Assembly: GCA_030167125.1 (NCBI GenBank)
Contig: CP126531.1
Location: forward strand, 1,798,001 to 1,862,000
Origin: Rhodanobacteraceae bacterium
Lineage (GTDB): Bacteria; Pseudomonadota; Gammaproteobacteria; Xanthomonadales; Rhodanobacteraceae
DNA: 64,000 bases
Reading direction: 5' to 3'
Part shown: positions 27,949 through 35,005 of the stretch, in pieces
How the letters are laid out: every line of letters starts with the position of its first letter
Position numbering within the stretch: position 1 is the first letter of the stretch
Notes under the pieces: generated by a model
Seen by the model: the letters and a program-made list of their open reading frames with translations, nothing else
Databases searched by the model: none
Told to the model about the DNA's origin: nothing
Translations under genes and position numbers: made by a program

Positions 27949-29727
27949 TCAGTGCGCGGTCATCAGGTATTCGGCGATCGGCCCCAGCGCCAGCGCCGGC
28001 AGGAAGGTGAGCGCGCCGACCACGATCACGACCGAGGCCAGCAGCGCCACGAACAGCGGCGTATGCGTGGGCAGCGTGCCCGCCGAAACGGGCACGTGCT
28101 TCTTGGCCGCGAGCGAGCCGGCCATCGCCAGCATCGCGATCGCGAGCGGGAAGCGGGCGAGGAACATGCATACGCCAAGCAGCACGTTCCAGAACGGCGT
28201 GTTCGCGTTGAGTCCAGCGAATGCGCTGCCGTTGTTGTTCGACGCCGAACTGACCGCGTACAGGATTTCGCTGAAGCCGTGCGCGCCGGGATTGGCGACG
28301 GCGCTCGTGCCCGCTGGTGTCATCACCGCAATCGCAGTACAGATCACGACCAGCGCGCATGGCAGCAGCACCGCGAGGCTGGCCATCTTCATCTCGTAGG
28401 CTTCGATCTTCTTGCCGAGGTATTCGGGCGTGCGCCCGACCATCAGGCCGGCGATGAACACCGCGACCACGGCGAAGGCGAGCATGCCGTACAAGCCGGA
28501 GCCGACGCCGCCGAAGATCACCTCGCCGAGTTGCATCAGCCACATCGGCACCAGCCCGCCGAGCGCGGTGAACGAATCGTGTACCGCGTTGACGGCGCCG
28601 CACGAGGCCGCGGTCGTGATCGTCGCGAACAGGCCCGAGGCGGCGATGCCGAAGCGTGTCTCCTTGCCTTCCATGTTGCCGCCGGCCTGCAGCGCGCTGG
28701 CGTGCGCATCCACCGCGAGTCCGTGCAACGCGGGATTGCCGGCCTGCTCGGCCGCGATGCAGCCCAACGCCAATGGCACGAAGATCACCAGCATCGTCGC
28801 CAGGATCGCCCAGCCTTGGCGCCTGTCGCCCACCATCTGCCCGAAGGTGATGCACAAGCCGCCCGGAATCAGGAAGATCGCCAGCATCTCGATGAAGTTG
28901 GAGAACGGCGTCGGGTTTTCGTAAGGGTGCGCCGAGTTGGCGTTGAAGAATCCGCCGCCGTTGGTGCCCAGCATCTTGATCGCGACTTGCGATGCAGCCG
29001 GACCCATCGGCAGCGTCTGCGTGGTCAGCGGAACCGTTTTCGAGACGTCGTGCCCGGTGGCGTCTTTCGTCGTCGCGGTGTAGCTGCTCGCCTGCACCAC
29101 CGGCACGTCCACATAAGGTCTGAAGTTCTGGATCACGCCCTGCGAGGCCAGCAACAGGCCGATCACCAGCGACAGCGGCAGCAGGACATACAAAGTGGCG
29201 CGCGTCAGGTCCACCCAGAAGTTGCCGAGCGACTGCGCCGAATGACGTGCGAAGCCGCGCACCACCGCGACCAGCACCGCGATGCCGGTGGCCGCCGACA
29301 GGAAGTTCTGCACCGTCAGCGCCAGCATGTCGACGAGATAACTCATCGTCGATTCGCCGGTGTAGCCCTGCCAGTTGGTGTTGGTCGCAAAGCTGATCGC
29401 CGTGTTCATCGCCGAATCGGGCGACACCGCGCCGAAGTGCTGCGGATTCAGCGGCAGCCATTGCTGCACGCGCTGCAGCAAATACACGGCCAGCGCACCC
29501 AGCACGTTGGACACCAGCATCGCCAGCGCGTAGCGCTTCCAGTCCATCTCCTCGCCTGCATGGATGCCGCACAGACGATAGAGGCCACGTTCGACGGGCG
29601 CGCCAACGCGCGTGACGCGGCTGGGCGCGTCGGCAAACACTTTGGCCATGTAACGGCCGACCGGCCAAACCAGCGCCAGCAATACGGCCAGATACACGGC
29701 CACCTGGACCAGGTCGTTGGCGGTCAT
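27949..29727 (-). CDS. kdpA: Potassium-transporting ATPase subunit KdpA
   Basis: A 592-residue, ten-helix membrane protein starting at ATG 29727. Selectivity-filter-type repeats are visible: [66 protein letters not shown] and [19 protein letters not shown]. The N-terminal [14 protein letters not shown] is also typical. Its ATG overlaps the kdpF stop (GAATGACC). It forms the potassium channel part of KdpFABC. Confidence 0.98.
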   Translation of the reverse strand: MTANDLVQVAVYLAVLLALVWPVGRYMAKVFADAPSRVTRVGAPVERGLYRLCGIHAGEEMDWKRYALAMLVSNVLGALAVYLLQRVQQWLPLNPQHFGAVSPDSAMNTAISFATNTNWQGYTGESTMSYLVDMLALTVQNFLSAATGIAVLVAVVRGFARHSAQSLGNFWVDLTRATLYVLLPLSLVIGLLLASQGVIQNFRPYVDVPVVQASSYTATTKDATGHDVSKTVPLTTQTLPMGPAASQVAIKMLGTNGGGFFNANSAHPYENPTPFSNFIEMLAIFLIPGGLCITFGQMVGDRRQGWAILATMLVIFVPLALGCIAAEQAGNPALHGLAVDAHASALQAGGNMEGKETRFGIAASGLFATITTAASCGAVNAVHDSFTALGGLVPMWLMQLGEVIFGGVGSGLYGMLAFAVVAVFIAGLMVGRTPEYLGKKIEAYEMKMASLAVLLPCALVVICTAIAVMTPAGTSAVANPGAHGFSEILYAVSSASNNNGSAFAGLNANTPFWNVLLGVCMFLARFPLAIAMLAMAGSLAAKKHVPVSAGTLPTHTPLFVALLASVVIVVGALTFLPALALGPIAEYLMTAH

Positions 29728-29816
29728 TCGAACCACTCCGGCTTCAGCAACGCCACGCACAGGTAGATCGCGAGCGCAGCCGCGATCAACGCGCCGATTG
29801 CGTAGAAGACGCTCAT
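29724..29816 (-). CDS. kdpF: Potassium-transporting ATPase subunit KdpF
   Basis: A 30-residue single-helix protein, [18 protein letters not shown] then [12 protein letters not shown]. The C-terminal LLKPEWF is the KdpF signature. It stabilises the Kdp complex in the membrane. Both ends overlap neighbours by four bases: the upstream small ORF at its start and kdpA at its end. Confidence 0.95.
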   Translation of the reverse strand: MSVFYAIGALIAAALAIYLCVALLKPEWFE

Positions 29817-29905
29817 GGGCGCGTCCCCACGCGGTCGCAGAGCAGCAGGAAGCCCCAGGTCGCGCCACCCAGCGCGAGCAGGAACAGGAGATAGGCGATG
29901 TCCAT
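29813..29905 (-). CDS. 30-residue single-helix protein upstream of kdpF
   Basis: ATG 29905 to TGA 29813 encodes [20 protein letters not shown] then [10 protein letters not shown], one membrane helix followed by a short charged tail with a CDR motif. The stop overlaps the kdpF start (ATGA), so it is translationally coupled to kdpF. Short one-helix ORFs with a C-(D/E)-R tail are, as I recall, found ahead of kdpF in many kdp operons, but the function is unknown. The four-base overlap and the hydrophobic profile support a real gene. It is below usual gene-caller length limits. Confidence 0.65.
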   Translation of the reverse strand: MDIAYLLFLLALGGATWGFLLLCDRVGTRP

Positions 29906-29988
29906 CCGCACCGGTCCTCGTCGAAAACGCGGTGCGCATTCTGGGAAGCGGCGGATAAAAACGGGATATCGAAATCACCCGTCCGCAT

Positions 29989-30008
29989 AAATTCTGCGTA
30001 AAGAATTT
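29989..30008. promoter_or_regulatory. Inverted repeat upstream of the kdp operon
   Basis: AAATTC (29989-29994) and GAATTT (30003-30008) are exact inverted arms separated by eight bases, in an A/T-rich patch unlike the surrounding sequence. It lies about 85-105 bases ahead of the first kdp reading frame, where the KdpE-controlled promoter is expected. Assignment as the KdpE site is a guess. Confidence 0.35.
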
Positions 30009-30051
30009 GCGGCGCGCGATTCCGCACCCGCAGACGGCTATCGGCCGGAAC

Positions 30052-30942
30052 TCAATCCGTGTTCCAGTCGAGCGTGCCGCTGACCACGGTGTGCGTGCGC
30101 CCGCCGACCCAGATGTCGCCGCCTTCGATCCGGACGATGAGTTCGGCGTCGTGGCCGACTTCGCGTCCCTGGCTGACGACATAGCCGCGCGCGAAGTGAC
30201 CCGCGGGTTCCGCGTTTGCGATGTAGGCCGCGATCAAGCCATTCGCCGCGCCGGACGCCGGGTCTTCCGTGATCCCGACGCCGGCCGGGAAAGCGCGCAC
30301 GACCAGTTCGGGATTGGCTGACACGCGGCGCGCGAACACGCACAGGCCCAGGCTGTCGGTGGCGCGGGCGAGCGCACCGATCGCGGCGTGGTCGGGATTC
30401 CACGCGCGCAACGTGGCTTCGTCCGCGAGTTCCGCCAGCCACCATTTGCGTCCGCCTTCGACCAGCGCGGGAGGCAAGCGGCCGAGGCCGGCGTCGCGCA
30501 AGGCAGCCGCCAGCAACGGATGCGCATCGATTCCGGTACTGACGATCTTCTCCGGCGGCGGGCGCAACAACAGGCAGCGCGAGGCGCCCTCGCCTTCGAC
30601 GCGCACCGGCAACACGCCCGCGCCGCACTCCTGCCAAAGCAGGCCATCGCGCGGCTGCGCCAGTCCGCATTCGAGCACCGCGTGGGCGCTGCCGATGCTG
30701 GGATGGCTGGCGAACGCGATTTCCTGGTGGGGCGTGAAGATGCGCACGCGATAGCCGGCTTCGCGCTGCGTCGGCGTGAGCACGAACGTGGTTTCCACCA
30801 GGTTGTTCCAGCGCGCGAAGCGCTGCATCGCGGCACTGCTCCAGTGCGCGGCGTCGAGCACCACCCCGAGGTGATTGCCGCCGCCGGGACTGGCGGCGAA
30901 CACGTCCAGATGCAGATAGCGCACGCGTGCCACGCTGGTCAC
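30052..30942 (-). CDS. PhzF family isomerase/epimerase
   Basis: A 296-residue protein of the PhzF (diaminopimelate-epimerase fold) family. Visible family blocks are VFAASPGGGNHLGVVLDA, ETTFVLTP, RIFTPHQEIAFASHPSIGSA with the position of the catalytic Glu (TPHQEIAF), GVGITEDPASGAANG and the C-terminal VSQGREVG. PhzF itself isomerises a phenazine precursor, but stand-alone homologues act on unknown small molecules. No phenazine genes are nearby. It lies 21 bases upstream of nothing obvious in function; secF precedes it on the same strand. Confidence 0.9.
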   Translation of the reverse strand: MTSVARVRYLHLDVFAASPGGGNHLGVVLDAAHWSSAAMQRFARWNNLVETTFVLTPTQREAGYRVRIFTPHQEIAFASHPSIGSAHAVLECGLAQPRDGLLWQECGAGVLPVRVEGEGASRCLLLRPPPEKIVSTGIDAHPLLAAALRDAGLGRLPPALVEGGRKWWLAELADEATLRAWNPDHAAIGALARATDSLGLCVFARRVSANPELVVRAFPAGVGITEDPASGAANGLIAAYIANAEPAGHFARGYVVSQGREVGHDAELIVRIEGGDIWVGGRTHTVVSGTLDWNTD

Positions 30943-30963
30943 CTCCGCACGCCGCGCGTGCGC

Positions 30964-31923
30964 TTACGGCCGCCGCGCGAGTTCCGGGTTTTCGCGGGTC
31001 ACCGGCATCAGATCCTTCTTCGACACGCCGAGCCACAGCAGCATCGGACTGGCGAAGAAGATCGACGACAACGTGCCGACCAGGATACCGATCAGCATGG
31101 TGATCGCGAAGTTGTGCACCGCCGGGCCGCCGAACAGCCCCAGCGATGCCATGGTGATCGCGGTGAACACCGAGGTGATGATGGTTCGCGACAGCGTGTT
31201 GTTGATCGCGCGGTTGAGGATCTGCGGCGTGTCGGCCTTGCGCGTCAGGCGGAACAGTTCGCGCACGCGGTCGAACACCACCACCTTGTCGTTGATCGAA
31301 TAGCCGATGACCGCCAGCACGGCCGCGAGCACCGTCATGTCGAATTCGCGCTGCACCAGCGCGATGATGCCCAGCGTGATCACGGTGTCGTGGAATTCAC
31401 TGGCGACCGCGGCGAACGCGAAGCGTTTTTCGAAGCGCACGCCCAGGTAAACCGTGATGCCCAGGATCACCACGATCGCCGCGTAGATGCCGCTGGTCTT
31501 CAGTTCCTGCCCCACTTCGGGTCCGACGAAGTCCGGCGGCTGCGCCAGCTTTACGCCTGGGTGCCCGACCGCCAGCGCCGACAACACCTGTTTGGATACC
31601 GCGGTCGCCACCTTGTCGGGGCTTTCCTTTGCGTCGGCTTTCGGCGGCTGCAGGCGGATCGAGATTTCGCGGGTGCCGCCCAGGCTCTGCACCACCGCAT
31701 GCTCGTAGCCGGCCTTCTCCAGCGAGGCGCGCACGTCGCCCACGTCGATCGGCTGTTCGTAGTTCACCTGGATCAGGATGCCGCCGGTGAAGTCGAGGCC
31801 GTAGTTCAGCCCCTTCACGGCGACGGCCCAGATCGACACCACGATCAGGATCGCCGAAATGACGATGCTGACCTTGCGCATGCCGAGGAAGTCGATGTTC
31901 AGGTCGCGGTGGAAAAGTTCCAT
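30964..31923 (-). CDS. secF: Protein translocase subunit SecF
   Basis: A 319-residue membrane protein starting at ATG 31923. It has the SecF features: N-terminal FLGMRK then LNYGLDFTGGILIQV, periplasmic P1-like part, and the conserved membrane block VIGYSINDKVVVFDRVRE with NNTLSRTIITS and FFASPMLLWLG. With SecD it uses the proton gradient to help export through SecYEG. It follows secD by 49 bases in the order yajC-secD-secF. Confidence 0.98.
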   Translation of the reverse strand: MELFHRDLNIDFLGMRKVSIVISAILIVVSIWAVAVKGLNYGLDFTGGILIQVNYEQPIDVGDVRASLEKAGYEHAVVQSLGGTREISIRLQPPKADAKESPDKVATAVSKQVLSALAVGHPGVKLAQPPDFVGPEVGQELKTSGIYAAIVVILGITVYLGVRFEKRFAFAAVASEFHDTVITLGIIALVQREFDMTVLAAVLAVIGYSINDKVVVFDRVRELFRLTRKADTPQILNRAINNTLSRTIITSVFTAITMASLGLFGGPAVHNFAITMLIGILVGTLSSIFFASPMLLWLGVSKKDLMPVTRENPELARRP

Positions 31924-31972
31924 GGGTCTTCGCTGAATATGGCTGGCGAGGGTTTGCGTGGCGGACGGCCCG

Positions 31973-33835
31973 TCACACCCAGAGCGTCTTGAGCTTGCGT
32001 TTGCGGCCGCCATGGATCAACGCGGTGATCGCGTGGGTCATGGTGACCGAGGTGAACAGCGAGGTCAGGATGCCGATGCCGAGCGTGATGCCGAAGCCCT
32101 TGATCGCGCCCGAGCCGACCGTCACCAGGCCCAGCGCCGCGAGCAGGTGGGTGACGTTGGCGTCCAGGATCACCGACCAGGCTTTCTCGTAACCGGCGCG
32201 GATCGCCGCGAGCGGCGTCGAGCCGTGGTGCAGTTCCTCGCGGATGCGCTCGCAGATCAGCACGTTCGCGTCGATCGACATGCCGAGCGTCAGCACGATG
32301 CCGGCGATGCCGGGCATCGTCAGGGTCACGCCGACCGCGGACATCACCGCAACCAGGATCAGCAGGTTGAAGGTCAGCGCGACGTCGGCGACGAGGCCGA
32401 ACAGGCGGTAGTAGAACGCGGCCGCGATCAGCACCAGCACGAGGCCCAGGATCACCGCGCGCTCGCCCTTGCGGATGTTGTCCTGTCCCAGGCTGGGGCC
32501 GATCACGCGTTCCTCGACGATCTGCATGGGCGCGGCCAACGAACCCGAACGCAGCATCAGCGACAGCGTCTGCGCTTCCTGCTGGGTAAGTCCGGTGGTC
32601 TGGAACTTCTTGCCGAACACGCCCTGGATGACGGCGTCGTTGAGCACGGTTTCGGTGGTCTTGGAGGTGTGGACTTCCTTGCCGTCCACGATCTTCACTT
32701 CCGGCGTCTGCTCGATGTACACCACGCCCATGCGCTTGCCGACGTTGCTGGTGGTGAAGTCCAGCATCTTGCGCGCGCCGGCCGAATTGAGCGTCACGTT
32801 GACGTCGGGCATGCCGGTCTGCTGGTCGTAGCCCTGCGAGGCATCGACCAATTCGTCGCCGCTGACGATGATGCGCTTCTTCAGCACAACCGGGCGGCCG
32901 TCCTTGGTGTAGTACAGACGATCGTCGGGCGGCACGTTGCCGGTGCGCGCGGCTTCCTGCGCGTTCACGTTTTCGTCTTCGGCGTGGTATTCCAATGTCG
33001 CCACCGCACCCAGCACGCGCTTGGCCTCGGCGGTGTCCTGCACGCCCGGCAGTTCCACCACGATGCGCGATTCACCCTGCTGCTGGATCAACGGCTCGGA
33101 CACGCCGAGTTCGTTGACGCGGTTGCGCAGCGTGGTGACGTTCTGGGTGATGGTGGTCTGCGCGAGCTTCTGCAGAACGTCCGGCTTGATGGTGGCCAGC
33201 AGCGCGTAGCCGCCGCCCGGCGTGCGACTGTCGGAGAGGTTGAGGTCCGTGGTGTCCGCGGTGATCGCGCTGGCCGCCTTGTCGCGGTCATCGGAAGTCT
33301 TGAACACCGCCTGCACGCCGTCGCCGCTCTGCGAGACGACGTCGTAGGAAATCTGCTTCTGGCGCAGCAGCGAGCGGATGTCGTCGAGGTAGCGCTGCTG
33401 CTGTTTCTTCAGCACCGCGTCCTGGTCGACCGCCATCAGGAAGTGCACGCCGCCCTGCAGGTCCAGGCCCAGCGGCATCGCGCGTCCGCCGATGGCCTGC
33501 AGCCAGTGCGGCACCGTGGTCGCAAGGTTCAACGCCACCGTGTAGTTGTCGCCCAGCGCCAGGCGCAGCGTGTCGGAACCCTGCAACTGCACTTCGGTGT
33601 TGGCGAAGCGCACCAGCATGCGGTTCTTGTCGGTGGTGATGTTCTCGTACGGGATCCTGGCCTTGTCGAGATCGGCGGCCACCTGCTTCTGCAACGCGGC
33701 ATCGATCTGGGCGTCGCGGTTCGGCGAGATCTGCACGGCCGGCTGCGGACGGAACGCGTTGGGCGCGGCGTACAGCAGGCCGAGCACCATCGCGATGCCG
33801 ACCAGCCAGTATTTCCAGCGGGGAAAGTCGATCAT
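31973..33835 (-). CDS. secD: Protein translocase subunit SecD
   Basis: A 620-residue protein. N-terminal FPRWKYWLVGIAMVLGLLYAAPN, then LGLDLQGGVHFLM, the large periplasmic P1 domain with RVNELGVSEPLIQQQGESRIVVELPGVQD, and the C-terminal six-helix part with MSIDANVLICERIREEL and LIHGGRKRK. Length matches gamma-proteobacterial SecD. It is transcribed with yajC upstream (49-base gap) and secF downstream. Confidence 0.98.
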   Translation of the reverse strand: MIDFPRWKYWLVGIAMVLGLLYAAPNAFRPQPAVQISPNRDAQIDAALQKQVAADLDKARIPYENITTDKNRMLVRFANTEVQLQGSDTLRLALGDNYTVALNLATTVPHWLQAIGGRAMPLGLDLQGGVHFLMAVDQDAVLKKQQQRYLDDIRSLLRQKQISYDVVSQSGDGVQAVFKTSDDRDKAASAITADTTDLNLSDSRTPGGGYALLATIKPDVLQKLAQTTITQNVTTLRNRVNELGVSEPLIQQQGESRIVVELPGVQDTAEAKRVLGAVATLEYHAEDENVNAQEAARTGNVPPDDRLYYTKDGRPVVLKKRIIVSGDELVDASQGYDQQTGMPDVNVTLNSAGARKMLDFTTSNVGKRMGVVYIEQTPEVKIVDGKEVHTSKTTETVLNDAVIQGVFGKKFQTTGLTQQEAQTLSLMLRSGSLAAPMQIVEERVIGPSLGQDNIRKGERAVILGLVLVLIAAAFYYRLFGLVADVALTFNLLILVAVMSAVGVTLTMPGIAGIVLTLGMSIDANVLICERIREELHHGSTPLAAIRAGYEKAWSVILDANVTHLLAALGLVTVGSGAIKGFGITLGIGILTSLFTSVTMTHAITALIHGGRKRKLKTLWV

Positions 33836-33884
33836 GGGTACGGACGATGCGTTATGCGCAAAAAGTGGCGGGCCGCGAAGGGAC

Positions 33885-34238
33885 TCAGGACGACTTCATC
33901 GTGCCCTTGGGCACGACCGTCGCGACGGCGCCCTTCTGCACCCGGATATGCACGTTGTCGGCGATTTCCAGCGTGAGGAAATGCTCGCCCACGTTTTCCA
34001 CGCGGCCCAGGATGCCGGCCGCGATCACCTCGTCGCCCTTGGCCAGCTCGGAAATCATCCTGCGCTGTTCCTTCTGGCGCTTCGACTGCGGGCGGATGAA
34101 AAAGAAATAGAACGCCGCGATCACCACCACGTAGATGAGGATGATCGGCGAATCGAAGAAGCTGCCGGGCGTGGCTGGCGCGCTCGAACTTGCCTGCGCG
34201 GCCGGCGCCGCGGCGGCGGCGATGATCGTTGACAACAT
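33885..34238 (-). CDS. yajC: Preprotein translocase subunit YajC
   Basis: A 117-residue protein with one N-terminal membrane helix (ILIYVVVIAAFYFFFIRPQSKRQKE) followed by the small YajC domain (LAKGDEVIAAGILGRVENV, LTLEIADNVHIRVQKGAV). It is the first gene of yajC-secD-secF. In many relatives tgt and queA lie just upstream; here a divergent asparaginase-like gene takes that place. Confidence 0.97.
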   Translation of the reverse strand: MLSTIIAAAAAPAAQASSSAPATPGSFFDSPIILIYVVVIAAFYFFFIRPQSKRQKEQRRMISELAKGDEVIAAGILGRVENVGEHFLTLEIADNVHIRVQKGAVATVVPKGTMKSS

Positions 34239-34414
34239 GCGGGACTCTCGGTTGCGGGGCTCACCGCAAGGCGGCTTGTCTGCCCAAAAGACAGCGGATT
34301 ATGCCATGCGCGGACCGCCGGCGCATGCGGGCGGACCCGGCACCGGCGCGGCCATGACGAAGCCGGGACACGCTGCAATAATTCGGGGTTCCACCGCTCC
34401 AAGGACGCGCCGCG

Positions 34415-34900
34415 ATGCAGCACCTGACCGTGATCACCACCGGCGGCACCATCGACAAGGTGTACTTCGACGCCAAGTCCGACTACCAGATCGGCGCGCC
34501 GCAGATCGGCGAAATCCTCGCCCAGCTGGGCGTCGCATTCGAGTTCGACGTGGTGCCGGTGCTGCGCAAGGACAGCCTGGAGATGACCGATGCCGATCGC
34601 GCCGCCATCCGCACCGCGGTCGAACAGCAGCCGCACCGGCACATCCTCATCACCCACGGCACCGACACCATGGTCGAGACCGCGCGTGCGCTGGCCGGCC
34701 TCGCGGGCAAGACCATCGTGCTGACCGGCGCGTTGAACCCTGCGCGCTTCCAGGGTTCGGACGCGGTGTTCAACATCGGCTGCGCGGTGGGTGCGGTGCA
34801 GACCTTGAGCGACGGCGTGTGGATCGCGATGAACGGCCGCATCTGGGATCCGGAGCACGTGCGCAAGAACCGCGCCGCGAACCGCTTCGAGGCGGACTGA
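34415..34900 (+). CDS. Short asparaginase-domain protein
   Basis: A 161-residue protein that contains only the N-terminal domain of the L-asparaginase I/II family. Both catalytic threonine motifs are present: TTGGTIDKVYFD near residue 10 and HGTDTMVETA near 78. Also present are the Lys-position-like TIVLTGALNPARFQGSDAVFN. The C-terminal domain, which completes the active site between subunits in full-length enzymes, is absent. Such short forms occur as regular families in proteobacteria, so this is probably not a truncation. Activity on asparagine is uncertain. It is divergent from yajC and convergent with the S53 peptidase gene. Confidence 0.88.
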   Translation: MQHLTVITTGGTIDKVYFDAKSDYQIGAPQIGEILAQLGVAFEFDVVPVLRKDSLEMTDADRAAIRTAVEQQPHRHILITHGTDTMVETARALAGLAGKTIVLTGALNPARFQGSDAVFNIGCAVGAVQTLSDGVWIAMNGRIWDPEHVRKNRAANRFEAD

Positions 34901-34911
34901 AGAGGTTGTCG

Positions 34912-34941
34912 AAAAAAGGCCCGGTCGCGAACGACCGGGCC
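34912..34941 (-). terminator. Rho-independent terminator of S53 peptidase gene
   Basis: Ten-base stem GGCCCGGTCG / CGACCGGGCC with loop CGAA. On the minus strand six T follow the stem directly, which fits the S53 gene ending at 35006. The plus-strand asparaginase gene ends 11 bases before it and could share the hairpin. Confidence 0.85.
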
Positions 34942-35005
34942 CAGGCTTGCTGCGATTTGCTGCGATTCGTCATGCGTGGTGACTGACGAATGATTGCAAC
35001 GACAC

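Noticed and set aside
25829..29766. Open frames of more than 1200 codons overlapping kdpA-kdpB on both strands
   Set aside because: They cross the kdpA/kdpB gene boundary, are low-complexity Arg/His/Asp-rich, and the Kdp frames are unmistakable.
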